Shown here piece by piece: positions 49,952 through 59,022 of a stretch of DNA of 64,000 bases. A program made the position numbers and the translations under genes. The notes beneath the pieces were generated by a model. It saw only the letters and a list, made by a program, of their open reading frames with translations, ran no database searches and was not told the DNA's origin. The stretch is from Dyella sp. EPa41 (GTDB lineage Bacteria; Pseudomonadota; Gammaproteobacteria; Xanthomonadales; Rhodanobacteraceae): positions 35,758 to 99,757 of the forward strand of contig NZ_BCPR01000006.1 in assembly GCF_016586165.1 (NCBI RefSeq), written 5' to 3'. Within the stretch, counting starts at the first letter, position 1, and each line of letters begins with the position of its first letter.

Positions 49952-50357
49952 GTTGCCCCGACAGGGAGTCGTACTTCGCCTCAGGTGGCGTGTATGGCAG
50001 CCGCAACGTGCATCGTGACTTGACCGAGGCCGGCGAACACATCACTCGCAAGCGCGTGGAGCGTCTGATGCGAAAACACGGCCTTCGTTCCGTGCGCTCA
50101 CCGCCTCGTCGTCGTTACAAGGGCGGCAAGCCGGCAGTCGTCGCACCCAATCGACTGCAACGCCAGTTCAACGTCGAGCACCCTGATCGGGCATGGGTCA
50201 CTGACATCACGTACCTGCGCACGGCCGAAGGTTGGCTGTATCTGGCCGTGGTCATCGACTTGTATTCGCGCGCAGTCATCGGTTGGTCGATGAAATCGAG
50301 CCTGGCGCGCGAGTTGGCCATGGATGCGTTGTTGATGGCGATTTGGCGGCGACGTCC
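49952..50357 (+). pseudogene. Fragment of IS3-family OrfB (second copy)
   Basis: Reading [20 protein letters not shown], then [17 protein letters not shown].. and ending at AIWRRRP, this is about 130 codons of an OrfB almost identical to the one at 32949, with the N-terminal part the other copy lacks. Both copies stop matching at the same GGCGGCGACGTCC point. It has no terminal repeats. Confidence 0.85.
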
Positions 50358-50597
50358 CGTTTCGGCATACGCCAGGTGGCCGCTGGAGGCGCATTGCTTG
50401 CCACAGCGGCCACCCTACCGTTCCTGTACATGGCGGCCCGAGGCCTTGATCTGTTCGTCCTGGCGCCCGCGCTCTTCTTTCGGGGCGTGGGACAAGGAGT
50501 CCTGTCACGACCATTCCTGGATGCCGTCGCTTGTGGCCACCTCGTCCGATCCCAAACGACCTCGATGCCATTGCTCTTGCCCGACTTATTTCGTTAG
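50358..50597 (+). pseudogene. Fragment of a DHA2-type MFS transporter
   Basis: Joined directly to the IS3 fragment, the frame reads [20 protein letters not shown] then [21 protein letters not shown], typical of a middle pair of spans in EmrB/QacA transporters. It breaks down after [10 protein letters not shown] (about 50520). No start. A different DHA2 fragment, from an earlier part of such a protein, lies at 56713. Confidence 0.6.
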
Positions 50598-50987
50598 CGG
50601 ACGCACCGTCGACACCAGTCCATCGCGGACTTCCACGTGCCACCCCGGGCAGCTCACGGGGCTGAGATCGCAGCGGAAGTCGAGCGCGATGCTGATGAGT
50701 CGCTTATCGCGGTCCCGGCGAAAGTCGGCTTCGTTCTCTCGAATGCCAAAGGATGCATAGACCATACATTCCGGATCACCGACACGTAGCATTTGCGCAT
50801 CGACCCTTGCCGCCTGTTCCGGCGTAAGCACGCCCTGCGCAACAAGACGTGGAAAGTTGGACGGTGTGGAATGGTTCAAGCCGATCCACACCACACCGCA
50901 TTGCTTCTGCACGCGGCTTGACTGCACGACACTCCAACCATCGGGATATCGCAGGCGCTGGTGACTAGTTCGTTGCGTCCAGGTCAA
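50586..50987 (-). CDS. Hypothetical protein
   Basis: A 133-residue ORF with a TTG start and AAGGGG 9 bases upstream; no in-frame ATG lies nearby and TAA is 4 codons before. It has a segment [23 protein letters not shown] and no membrane span. Codon use looks coding. No family recognised; it may be the remains of a longer gene. Overlaps the end of the MFS fragment by 12 bases. Confidence 0.45.
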   Translation of the reverse strand: MTWTQRTSHQRLRYPDGWSVVQSSRVQKQCGVVWIGLNHSTPSNFPRLVAQGVLTPEQAARVDAQMLRVGDPECMVYASFGIRENEADFRRDRDKRLISIALDFRCDLSPVSCPGWHVEVRDGLVSTVRPLTK

Positions 50988-51091
50988 ACGCGCCGCCCCT
51001 TAAGCCCTCGCACATGCCGCCGATAACAATCGAAAACCGCACAACAACTTTCTAGCCAGTAAGTTGCGGGGACTCGTTACCGGAGCGAAGA

Positions 51092-51772
51092 ATGGATTAC
51101 TTCATTGCAACGCTGGCCCTCTGCGCGGCCGCCGTAGCGTGGTTTGGTGACATACCGAAGAAAGAGGACGCAACCAAGCGTGCAACCTATGCCAAGCACG
51201 CGACAGCGATCCTCGCCCTCGTTGCATGCGGCGCACAGTGCGTGCAGATCTACAAGAACGAGACGACGAAAGAAATCGCTCGAAAAGCGCTCAAACAGGG
51301 AGAAGCACGTGCCGTCTACTTTTTCCTGCGGCCCATCGCCCTCTTTCATGGCGACTATCTCGGCGGCATCTATATCAAGAATGTCGACCTAAACAAGGTC
51401 ATGGCACCCAATGTGCTGGACGCCCTCCAAGACCTCTGCTTCTCCGATAAGCCCAAGAACGTCAAAAGCTTTCCCTCGGAAACCTGGGGAGAGGAATTTG
51501 CAGACGGTATCCAGTCTGGTATCAGCGAACTCAATGAAACGCGTTCACTTTACCAGGCATACATGACGCCGACCGAGCTTCAGACCTTTCGAGATATCGC
51601 CCATGATCGTGTGGTCGAAGAGCTTCTTGCCCACATTGACTATTCAAAGGAAAAGGAAAGCATACTTTTTGGGAATGGCTCGTGCGCTGGCATGAGACCG
51701 ATCGACAACTTCAAGCGATACATCCAACACATCATCGAACTTCAACAAGTGATCGCTCGCGATGGCACCTAG
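51092..51772 (+). CDS. Membrane-anchored hypothetical protein
   Basis: A 226-residue protein with two N-terminal hydrophobic segments (about 2-19 and 38-53) and a soluble C-terminal domain of about 165 residues. GGAGCG precedes the ATG. The soluble domain is helical and polar with DRVVEELLAHIDYSKEKES near its end. It heads a run of three co-directional genes ending with the RES-domain gene. No family recognised. Confidence 0.65.
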   Translation: MDYFIATLALCAAAVAWFGDIPKKEDATKRATYAKHATAILALVACGAQCVQIYKNETTKEIARKALKQGEARAVYFFLRPIALFHGDYLGGIYIKNVDLNKVMAPNVLDALQDLCFSDKPKNVKSFPSETWGEEFADGIQSGISELNETRSLYQAYMTPTELQTFRDIAHDRVVEELLAHIDYSKEKESILFGNGSCAGMRPIDNFKRYIQHIIELQQVIARDGT

Positions 51773-51823
51773 GGTCGAAGAGCGGCTCAATACCTCCGAC
51801 CCTTGCACTGGATGCGCCACCGA

Positions 51824-52630
51824 ATGACACAACTCACCCCATCGAACGCAACCTCCACTACGACTTCCGCAGTCCCATCACCACCGTCGAATACGCAGGC
51901 GCCACCCGGCACTTCCCCGCAAACACCATGGAAACGATCGGACAGGATTTCCATGTATGCGCTTATCGCGGCGGCCCTCGGGCTTGTCGTGGCCATCGCA
52001 AGCGTTGTCGAAACACATATCGCAGGAGAGACGAGCGAAAAAGCACTCGCCCTCGCGAAGGCCGCTGATGACAGAAGCAAAAATACCGACGAAGCACTGT
52101 TCCACGCCACGGTACTGCTGATCAAAGAGCGTCTAAACGAGATAGTCGATTCGACCAAAGACGCCGACTGGCAATTGGAGAATATCGGTTTGCGATCGCC
52201 CGACGCACTCATGATTCAGCCGAACAAGCGCGACCTTGCCTTCATTCAACATCTCGGCGGTCACGTCGCATCAGCCGACCTATCCAATGATCAGATCGCT
52301 TATCTAGCGAAAGGGCCTGCGGACATCGCCGCCACCGTGGCGCAATGCATTCAAACGCGAAATGAGTTGGTCGCGGACCTCAACGGGTACAAGGATGTGA
52401 CTCCTGAGCACATGACTGCCGAACAACAGGTGACGTTCCCCATCTTGCCGAACCGAATTAGGCGTGTCAGCGACGCCTGCATGTCAGCGACGGGCAAACT
52501 ATCAACACTTGTTCCGATCCAATTCAAAGAGCATGTCATTCGAGGCACAGTGGGAGAGCTGGATGATGCACAGGCTGAGGCGATAGAGAAACGGCGCAAA
52601 GCAATCGCGCCGAAGGCTACAAAGCCGTAG
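51824..52630 (+). CDS. Single-span membrane hypothetical protein
   Basis: A 268-residue protein when started at ATG 51824; ATG 51812 and TTG 51803 are alternatives and none has a strong ribosome site. An N-terminal Ser/Thr/Pro-rich stretch (1-40) precedes one span (about 45-62) and a helical soluble domain. Starting 51 bases after the previous membrane gene and 91 before the RES gene, it is probably part of the same unit. Function unknown. Confidence 0.6.
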   Translation: MTQLTPSNATSTTTSAVPSPPSNTQAPPGTSPQTPWKRSDRISMYALIAAALGLVVAIASVVETHIAGETSEKALALAKAADDRSKNTDEALFHATVLLIKERLNEIVDSTKDADWQLENIGLRSPDALMIQPNKRDLAFIQHLGGHVASADLSNDQIAYLAKGPADIAATVAQCIQTRNELVADLNGYKDVTPEHMTAEQQVTFPILPNRIRRVSDACMSATGKLSTLVPIQFKEHVIRGTVGELDDAQAEAIEKRRKAIAPKATKP

Positions 52631-52721
52631 GTTTGGGCATAGCACCACCCCGCGGCCAAGTCGCCATTTTCGACCTGCGAGGCACATCCCACCGAGTGTC
52701 CGCCTAAAGGAGCAAAGAACC

Positions 52722-53927
52722 TTGTCAGACCCCATTGTCAATGTTGATAGCACCCCTGATCCGGTGGATACGCACCGCGTCTGCTTTGATTGCTGTGTAG
52801 CTCCCCTCTTGAAGCAAGTAGTTGTCCGCGAGGGACAGCCTGCAACGTGTAGCCTATGTGGTGCTTCCAACGCGCCGTGTGTAGACACTGGGAACCACGA
52901 ATTCTTGCTCGCCATAAAGGCGCTGATCCGATACCACTTTGGTGAATGGGAGTACCACAGCAAGTTGGGCGATGGCAGCATTGAGGAGCTTTTCTTTCGT
53001 GATCCGAATCCTTTCCTGAAGATCAATCCACAGCAGAGCGCCATCGATCGCGAGGACATCGTGATGTCCTGCGTCTACGACATAGTTAACCGGGCGCCCC
53101 AAATCTCGATCATTACAGCGTTCGGCCGGGACATTTATAACTATGCGCCCATGACGCCAGTCGCGTCTGCGGGCAGCGCCATACTGTTTGAGGCGAGAAA
53201 GGCGCTTAAGGAGCGAAATCATTTTCTGGTCGAAGCGGAATACATTGACCAGCTGCGCCCTATCGTTCCCTATATCACCGAGACGCTACGAGCGGGTACG
53301 CGTTGGCACCGGGCGCGACAAGGAATCAAGAAGCGATCCGCCTCGATCACCCATGCTGGGGCACCGCTCGATTACGCGTATCAACCCCACGATAAAGTTG
53401 ATATCGGTGCGCCGCCTATAGTCATAGCCTCCGCTGGCCGTGCGAATCGCCCGGGAGTGTCCTATCTATATCTCGCCTCAGACTTAGCCACTGCCGCTGC
53501 GGAGATTCGCCCCCATCCGGGTGAACTGGTGTCTGTGGGAAATTTTGAACTGGTGCGTGATCTGCGCGTCGCGGACATCCGCGCTCATGATCTGACCAAG
53601 CTTTGGCGGAGCGATGGGGAGCTGGAGTTGCTTGAATTGATCGCCACCATAGAGGACGTCTTTTCTACCGCAGCCCCACCCAGCAATCGCAGCACCTATA
53701 CCGTGACACAGTTTTTGGCGGAGATTCTTCGCCAGCTTGGATTCGATGGCATCGTTTTCCGAAGCACGGTCGGTGACGGCTACAACCTGGTGATATTCGA
53801 TCCATCGGCGGCCGACTGGGTGGAAGGATCAAGCAAAGTGATCGACGTAAAGCGTGTCACCTATGAAACGGTAGATCGCCCCCTCTTCGACCCGATGGCC
53901 CACTACGACTTCACCTTTGAGCACTGA
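52722..53927 (+). CDS. Zinc-finger/HEPN-like plus RES-domain protein
   Basis: A 401-residue protein. Residues 1-60 have Cys pairs C21/C24 and C43/C46 that look like a zinc ribbon, about 60-185 match the helical N-terminal domain often fused to RES, and the RES domain (about 190-385) has RWHRARQG, YLYLASDLATAAAEIRPHPGE, YTVTQFLAEIL and FDGIVFRSTVGDGYNLVIF. Key Arg194, Tyr250, Glu261 and Ser348 are present. RES proteins degrade NAD+ by phosphorolysis. The TTG start has AAGGAG 10 bases upstream. A likely abortive-infection or toxin effector; no obvious adjacent Xre antitoxin. Confidence 0.8.
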   Translation: MSDPIVNVDSTPDPVDTHRVCFDCCVAPLLKQVVVREGQPATCSLCGASNAPCVDTGNHEFLLAIKALIRYHFGEWEYHSKLGDGSIEELFFRDPNPFLKINPQQSAIDREDIVMSCVYDIVNRAPQISIITAFGRDIYNYAPMTPVASAGSAILFEARKALKERNHFLVEAEYIDQLRPIVPYITETLRAGTRWHRARQGIKKRSASITHAGAPLDYAYQPHDKVDIGAPPIVIASAGRANRPGVSYLYLASDLATAAAEIRPHPGELVSVGNFELVRDLRVADIRAHDLTKLWRSDGELELLELIATIEDVFSTAAPPSNRSTYTVTQFLAEILRQLGFDGIVFRSTVGDGYNLVIFDPSAADWVEGSSKVIDVKRVTYETVDRPLFDPMAHYDFTFEH

Positions 53928-54161
53928 CCGACGTCGCCCCGCTTGGTTAAGCCTTTAGCTGCGCAATCGTTGGGTGCGCGGTGGAATTCCGGCACAACCT
54001 AGACAGCATCCAACCACTGACGAATGTGTCAATGGAGGCGTTCCAAATAGGTCAGTAAAGCTGTCACTGACCAGCGGCACAGCCCCTAACGATGGCACTG
54101 ATTCGCGTACCTAGCGCGCCTCGCTGAGCGAAATGCAAATGCAATCAACTATTTTCATTTG
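53928..54161. other. Intergenic region with a stray repeat box
   Basis: No gene. CCCCTAACGATGGCACTG at 54083-54100 is a single box of the dispersed repeat, about 80 bases before copy B. Confidence 0.4.
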
Positions 54162-54312
54162 GTGACAGACTTAAGTTACTTCGACAGTATTTGTCGACAG
54201 TCCCTAACCTTGGCACTGAAGCCTATAACACTGGCACTGGCCCTTAACGCTGGCACCGCCTGCCCCAAATATGAGGTTCCCCCCGATAACTAGGCCTAAT
54301 CACCCTGCCCTA
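54162..54312. repeat. Dispersed TGGCACTG repeat, copy B
   Basis: It begins GTGACAGACTTAAGTTACTT, passes TTGTCGACAGTCCCTAACC, has three TGGCAC(T/C)G boxes about 22 bases apart, and ends CCGATAACTAGGCCTAATCACC. It is the longest of the three copies and lies at the end of the defence gene cluster. Confidence 0.62.
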
Positions 54313-54368
54313 CGGCACCCAGAAGCGACCAGCGCCTGGCACAGCCGATGTCACTTTGGGTCGGGACG

Positions 54369-54487
54369 TTACCTCTTTGCTTCTGCCCAATAAATGGCCC
54401 GGGCGAGACTCTCAGCACCGTAGCTTTCTGACTGGGTGGCCAGCTCATTGAGCCGCACCTTGACCGCCTCTTTGCCAAACGTCCGCA
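54369..54487 (-). pseudogene. Short C-terminal coding remnant
   Basis: On the minus strand the frame reads VRLNELATQSESYGAESLAR then AIYWAEAKR and a stop. Sequence looks protein-like (amphipathic, few rare codons), but there is no good start, and the upstream end runs into the deacetylase fragment. Not recognised. Confidence 0.3.
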
Positions 54488-54672
54488 CGCATGCCGAGCG
54501 CAAGGGCGGGATGATCGTGCTGGGTTTCCATGGCGTGGGTGGTGACTATCTCGCCGTGTCCGCGCAGGACCATGCCCAGTTGCTGGCCTATCTCAAAGCT
54601 CATTCCGACACGATCTGGGTGGCGCCGTTCTCGACCGTGCTCGATTACGCCACCGGGCATCCGGGGCATTAA
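54484..54672 (+). pseudogene. C-terminal fragment of a polysaccharide deacetylase-like protein
   Basis: The frame AERKGGMIVLGFHGVGGDYL and DTIWVAPFSTVLDYATGH match the last strand-helix-strand of NodB-type deacetylases, but only about 55 residues remain, without the catalytic Asp-His-His part. The gene's 5' end was lost at the island junction next to repeat copy B. Confidence 0.55.
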
Positions 54673-54694
54673 CAGCCTACGCGAACGGCGCCTC

Positions 54695-55669
54695 CTATGC
54701 GGGGACGCCATAACTCATGGGCTCGCCCCGCCATCGGGTTTGCTGCAGAAACTGCTCCCAGGTCAGGGCATGAGGATTGATCCTTCGGCTCCAGGCCAGG
54801 TCGCGACCTGGGGCGTAGTAGCCGTACTCGACGGCGTACTCCACCATGCCTACCGTTTCGTCCACGAGCCAAGGGTTGCTGCCGAACGCAGGGAAGTGCC
54901 GCAGCAGCTCATCCCGGGTATAGGCGGAGGCGTAATGCGCCGCCTGCCCGGAGACGCGAACGAAGGTATCCACGAGCTGTCGTGCCGTCAGGATCTCGCC
55001 GATCACCGGCAGGACTGCGCCGGCGTACTGCTCCGGATGATCGAATATCTCCAGCACGGCGGGCCCGGTCGCGGTAAGCGGGTCGACGAACGGCATGGGC
55101 GTGTCGGGCGGAAGATAGATCGCGAAGTCCAGACTACCGTCGCCGCGGCGCGCGGGAACGTAATACTCCAGGAAGTTGCTGTAGAAGAACGCCAGGTAGA
55201 TGAAAGAGCTGCGCAGCGGCAGCGAGCGGATGTATTCCTCCACCAGTGCCTTCTCGGTGAAGTGCGGCGCCCATTTGGCGCCCGCGGTCCGCGCATGGAC
55301 GTTTTCCAGGCCGCTCCATACGACGTGCCTGACGCCCGCGGCGTTGGCGGCATCGGCCAGCTCTCGTCCCAGCGCCAGTTCGGGCTGGCCCGGCGGTGGT
55401 ACCGGCATGGTCGGCGGGGTCACCAGAAAGGCGCCGTGGGAGCCTTGCATGGCGGCGGTGAGTTCCGCTCGTCGACCAAGCTCCAGTGGCGCCACCACGA
55501 CCTCGGCGCCGCGCTCGGCGAGTTGGCGCATCGGCGCGCTGTCGGTGCGCCGGGTCAGTGCGCGTACGCGGTAGCGGCCGCTGTCCAATAGGGCCGCGGC
55601 GACGCTGCGCCCTTGTTTGCTGGCCGCACCAGCGACAGTGATGAGGGGTTTCTGCGAGGCGAGTGACAT
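54695..55669 (-). CDS. NmrA-like NAD(P)-binding protein
   Basis: A 324-residue atypical SDR of the NmrA/HSCARG type. The nucleotide-binding motif is VAGAASKQGRSVAAALLD (residues 11-28). Segments such as RHVVWSGLENV and ALVEEYIRSLPLRSSFIYLAFF fit the family. Divergent from and 109 bases away from a LysR gene, which probably regulates it. Could be a redox sensor or a quinone/sugar-nucleotide reductase. Confidence 0.87.
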   Translation of the reverse strand: MSLASQKPLITVAGAASKQGRSVAAALLDSGRYRVRALTRRTDSAPMRQLAERGAEVVVAPLELGRRAELTAAMQGSHGAFLVTPPTMPVPPPGQPELALGRELADAANAAGVRHVVWSGLENVHARTAGAKWAPHFTEKALVEEYIRSLPLRSSFIYLAFFYSNFLEYYVPARRGDGSLDFAIYLPPDTPMPFVDPLTATGPAVLEIFDHPEQYAGAVLPVIGEILTARQLVDTFVRVSGQAAHYASAYTRDELLRHFPAFGSNPWLVDETVGMVEYAVEYGYYAPGRDLAWSRRINPHALTWEQFLQQTRWRGEPMSYGVPA

Positions 55670-55777
55670 GGCGTTTTCCCGGAGTGAACAAGGGACTCAT
55701 GGTGCGAATGAGTGCTTATTCTCGGGTCTTGCTTGCCATTCGTGAAATTACATCTTTGTTGGCCTAGTATCCATTGC

Positions 55778-56716
55778 ATGAATACCAAGCGCCTGGATCT
55801 CAATCTGCTGGTCACACTGGAGGCCCTGCTGGTGGAGCAGAACGTGACCAGGGCGGCGAGCCGCCTGCACCTGAGTCAGCCGGCGGTGAGCGCGCAGCTC
55901 GGTCGCCTGCGCGATATGTTCGACGATCCGCTGCTGGTCCCGGCCCAACGAGGCATGACGCCAACGGCCAAGGCGCTGGAGCTGCTCGAGCCACTGCGTC
56001 AGGCCTTGGATCAGGTGCGCGTCACGGTGGCTCAGCACGGCAACTTCGATCCCGCGCGGGCGCGCCTGACGGTGAACATCGCGTGCACCGACTATCTTCA
56101 GGCGGCGCTGGCGCAGCCGCTGATCCTGGAGCTGCGCCACCGCGCACCCGGTGTGCGGGTGGCGTTGCGGAGTCTGGACGTACTGCAACTGGAGACGCAG
56201 CTCGCGCGGGGCGAGGTCGACCTTGCGCTGACGACACCTGGCGCTGCGGCACCCGGTCTGCGCGCACGGCATCTATTCGATGAGCGCTATGTATTGATCG
56301 GCCGGCAGGGGCATCCCCAATTGCGCAGAAACATCACCGTCGAGAAGTTCGCGCAACTGGAGCACGTCGTCGTATCGCTGCACGGCGGCGGGTTCGTCAC
56401 TCCGGTGGACCATGCGCTGGCTGCACTGGGCCACAAGCGCCGCGTAGTGCTCTCAGCGGCATCGTTTCTGTTTCTTCCGCAGATCGTGGCGCAGTCGGAT
56501 TTCGTGGCGCTGGTGCCGCAGCAGTTGGTGCGCGATCGCGCCGGTGAGCTGAAGATCGTCGAATGCCCATTTCCCGTGCCGGGCTTTGAGGTGGGCATGG
56601 TGTGGCACGAACGCAATCACGGTCACCAGGGCCAGCGCTGGGTGCGCGAGGCGCTGGTCGAGCTCGTGGCCAGCAGGCATGGCAGGAAGGGCACAGCCGT
56701 CAGACGCCGCCTCTAG
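55778..56716 (+). CDS. LysR-family transcriptional regulator
   Basis: A 312-residue regulator. The helix-turn-helix is in RLDLNLLVTLEALLVEQNVTRAASRLHLSQPAVSAQLGRL and the effector domain begins about residue 95 (LTVNIACTDYLQAALAQPL). It is of the NodD/ToxR-like subgroup starting with DLNLLVTL. Divergent from the NmrA-like gene, so control of that gene is inferred. Confidence 0.92.
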   Translation: MNTKRLDLNLLVTLEALLVEQNVTRAASRLHLSQPAVSAQLGRLRDMFDDPLLVPAQRGMTPTAKALELLEPLRQALDQVRVTVAQHGNFDPARARLTVNIACTDYLQAALAQPLILELRHRAPGVRVALRSLDVLQLETQLARGEVDLALTTPGAAAPGLRARHLFDERYVLIGRQGHPQLRRNITVEKFAQLEHVVVSLHGGGFVTPVDHALAALGHKRRVVLSAASFLFLPQIVAQSDFVALVPQQLVRDRAGELKIVECPFPVPGFEVGMVWHERNHGHQGQRWVREALVELVASRHGRKGTAVRRRL

Positions 56717-56961
56717 ACGTCAATCGGTAATTTCGCCTCATTCGGGTAACGAGTCGCCCCTATTGCCTGGAATAAAAAGCCACGCGGCGCCAGCACCAGC
56801 AGACCAAGCGGCACATTGACCAGGAAGGCCCATGTCCAGGCGGAATGATCGACGAGAAAGGCCCCGATCACAGGGCCGACAGCGGCGGTGATGCCGGTAA
56901 AGCCTGACCAGGTGCCGATGGCACCGCCGCGCGCCGCTGCCGGATAGGTGGCGCTGATCAA
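56713..56961 (-). pseudogene. Fragment of a DHA2-type MFS transporter
   Basis: About 82 residues (MISATYPAAARGGAIGTWSG, then a long hydrophobic stretch WTWAFLVNVPLGLLVLAPRG) match spans 4-6 of an EmrB/QacA transporter. Both ends of the gene are missing; upstream the frame degrades at 56962. It abuts the LysR stop codon. Confidence 0.65.
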
Positions 56962-57119
56962 GGCGAGAGCGCCTAGGCGACGGGCTTTCGCACTTGCCGT
57001 CGACGCGGGCGGTGAATGACCGTGCCGCGCCAGGTCAGCTGGACGCCGCGGGACAGCTCATCCAACTCCGCACCCAGTAGAAGCGCGCGGCCCAGCGGAT
57101 GCGTCGCGCGACCCCACGA

Positions 57120-57233
57120 TCACTTGGACGCTTCAATGAAGACCAACCAGAACACCCATATCGCTATCGGTGCAACAAGTCCGGCAGACAGGAGGTAGGA
57201 GGTGATGTCAGTCCATGTCGCCGGGGTGATCAT
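57120..57233 (-). CDS. Predicted 37-residue membrane peptide
   Basis: The ORF MITPATWTDITSYLLSAGLV continues as a hydrophobic span ending WLVFIEASK. GGAG lies 5 bases upstream, and its ATG overlaps the stop of the fragment at 57230 (ATGA), suggesting the tail of an old operon. Not recognised. May be non-functional in this location. Confidence 0.4.
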   Translation of the reverse strand: MITPATWTDITSYLLSAGLVAPIAIWVFWLVFIEASK

Positions 57234-57424
57234 GCTGTCTCCACCGACGTAACGGCGCGCTCGCTCGGCTCGTGAGGCACGCCACCGAAGGCCAAGCGAT
57301 CATAGAGCTCCCGAAGTTCGGCTTCCTCCGCGTCCGGGCGAACCTCGATGCTCGGGAAAGTGACGCGCAGGAAACGGCGACGCTTGTCCGCAAGCGACAG
57401 GCCCGCATACGGTGGATTGCCAAT
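57230..57424 (-). pseudogene. 64-codon C-terminal remnant of an unrecognised gene
   Basis: An open frame after a TAG reads GNPPYAGLSLADKRRRFLRV and FPSIEVRPDAEEAELRELYD. It looks like real protein and couples to the 37-residue ORF, but it has no start codon. The parent family could not be named. The rest of 56962-57700 shows no gene. Confidence 0.35.
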
Positions 57425-57700
57425 CTACATAAAGCGGCCTAGATCCAGACAATGGGTAAAGCGAGCCCCAGTCATATCGCGCTTTCACGTCTTTACCGTC
57501 GGTGCACATCCATCATTCCTTCCTTGAGGGGAGGAGGCCACTCGTGCCCGGTAGCAAGGAGGCAGAGCCCATCCACTGTGCCGGATATCGGCCGGTTACG
57601 TTGTCTCTAGGCCGGAAATCGCCCATAACGATGACTCTGAAGCACCTTACCAAGCCTTGAGAACATTGAAATCCCTAGGTACATGAATAGCTTTTACTCA

Positions 57701-57807
57701 GTGACAGAGTTAAAGAACTACGACAATTGTCGAGAGCCCTTAACCTTGGCACTGGCCAGCGCGAATACGAGGCTACCCGCGATAACACGGGCCAATCGCC
57801 CTACCCT
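57701..57807. repeat. Dispersed TGGCACTG repeat, copy C (island right edge)
   Basis: It begins GTGACAGAGTTAAAGAACTA, passes ATTGTCGAGAGCCCTTAACC, has one TGGCACTG box and ends GCGATAACACGGGCCAATCG-CCCTACCC. Alignable with copy B over most of its length; two boxes have been lost. Confidence 0.6.
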
Positions 57808-57890
57808 TTGTTCGCCTGCGGCCGGCGTCCCCTTGGTCTAGGTTTGTATTGGAATGAAGGTCGACTGCATCCCAACGTTGCCGTCCCACC

Positions 57891-57941
57891 TTGCTCCTTG
57901 CGCAGACAACCGATGATCTGCTTTTCGGAAAAGCGCTTCTT
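57891..57941 (-). pseudogene. N-terminal scrap of an IS3-family OrfA
   Basis: On the minus strand 17 codons read KKRFSEKQIIGCLRKEQ, the typical start of IS407/IS51-group OrfA (usually KKRFSEEQIIGFLREAE). Nothing else of the element remains. The interval 57808-58155 otherwise has no gene. Confidence 0.5.
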
Positions 57942-58155
57942 TACGTCCAATCCGCGTCAGAGGAGGCAGGACCCCAAATAGCAGTGCTACTCAAAAGTGG
58001 AGCGTCACCCAGATCTACTGGCATACCTTAGAGTGGCTGGCGGCAGCGACCAAACGGGGATATCAGAAATCTTATCGCCCTGATTCGCGCAAGACCTGCT
58101 GGTCCATGGCCTACCCAAGTAATGACCTTGTCGAATACCTCGAGAGGAGATTTCC

Positions 58156-58950
58156 ATGCAGATCGACCTTAAGAACAGGACCGCCATCGTTACGGGCTCG
58201 ACAGCCGGTATCGGTCTCGCCATCGCGAATGGCCTTGCTGCCGCAGGCGCTAGAGTGATTGTCACCGGCCGCACCCAACAGCGCGTGGATGGTGCGATCG
58301 CCACCATCACCAAGGACGTTCCCCAGGCCAAGGTGTCGGGTATTGCCGGCGACCTGGGGACAAGCAAGGGTGCACAGGAGCTGATCGAAGCTGTACCGGC
58401 GACGGACATACTGGTCAACAATCTGGGTATTTTCGAACCGAAGGCTTTCTTTGATATTCCCGATGAAGATTGGCTTCGATTCTTTGAAGTGAACGTTCTG
58501 AGTGGCATTCGTCTTGCCAGGCATTACGCACCAGGAATGGCCAAACGTGGCTGGGGCCGCATTCAGTTTGTCTCAAGCGAATCAGGTGTGCAGATCCCCG
58601 CAGAAATGGTTCATTACGGAACCACGAAGACCGCGCAGCTCGCCGTGTCGCGCGGTCTCGCCGAATCGCTGGCCGGAACAGGCGTCACTGTCAATGCCAT
58701 CTTGCCGGGCCCCACACGATCCGAGGGTGTCGGCGACTTCTTTGGAAAAATCGCCGCGGAGAAAGGCATTTCGCAGGCCGAGGTCGAGCGTGACTTCATT
58801 GCCACTCACCGTCCTACGTCCTTGATTCAGCGCCTGGCGACGGTGGATGAAGTCGCCAATCTGAGCGTCTATCTGGCCTCGGATCAGGCCTCAGCCACCA
58901 CCGGCGCAGCTGTTCGCGTGGACGGCGGCGTGGTGCGATCCATTGTCTGA
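58156..58950 (+). CDS. Short-chain dehydrogenase/reductase
   Basis: A 264-residue classical SDR. The cofactor motif TGSTAGIGLAIA is at 14-25, NNLG at about 90 and the catalytic Ser plus YGTTK (Tyr-x-x-x-Lys) near 155-159. The Arg in TGRT after the second strand favours [12 protein letters not shown] lies upstream of the ATG. Neighbours do not reveal the substrate. Confidence 0.92.
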   Translation: MQIDLKNRTAIVTGSTAGIGLAIANGLAAAGARVIVTGRTQQRVDGAIATITKDVPQAKVSGIAGDLGTSKGAQELIEAVPATDILVNNLGIFEPKAFFDIPDEDWLRFFEVNVLSGIRLARHYAPGMAKRGWGRIQFVSSESGVQIPAEMVHYGTTKTAQLAVSRGLAESLAGTGVTVNAILPGPTRSEGVGDFFGKIAAEKGISQAEVERDFIATHRPTSLIQRLATVDEVANLSVYLASDQASATTGAAVRVDGGVVRSIV

Positions 58951-59022
58951 ACAAGCACCGAGGTGCCCATCGTTATCGGAATCGAGTTGCGGAAAATCAT
59001 GCCCTTGATCGATTCGGTTGGT

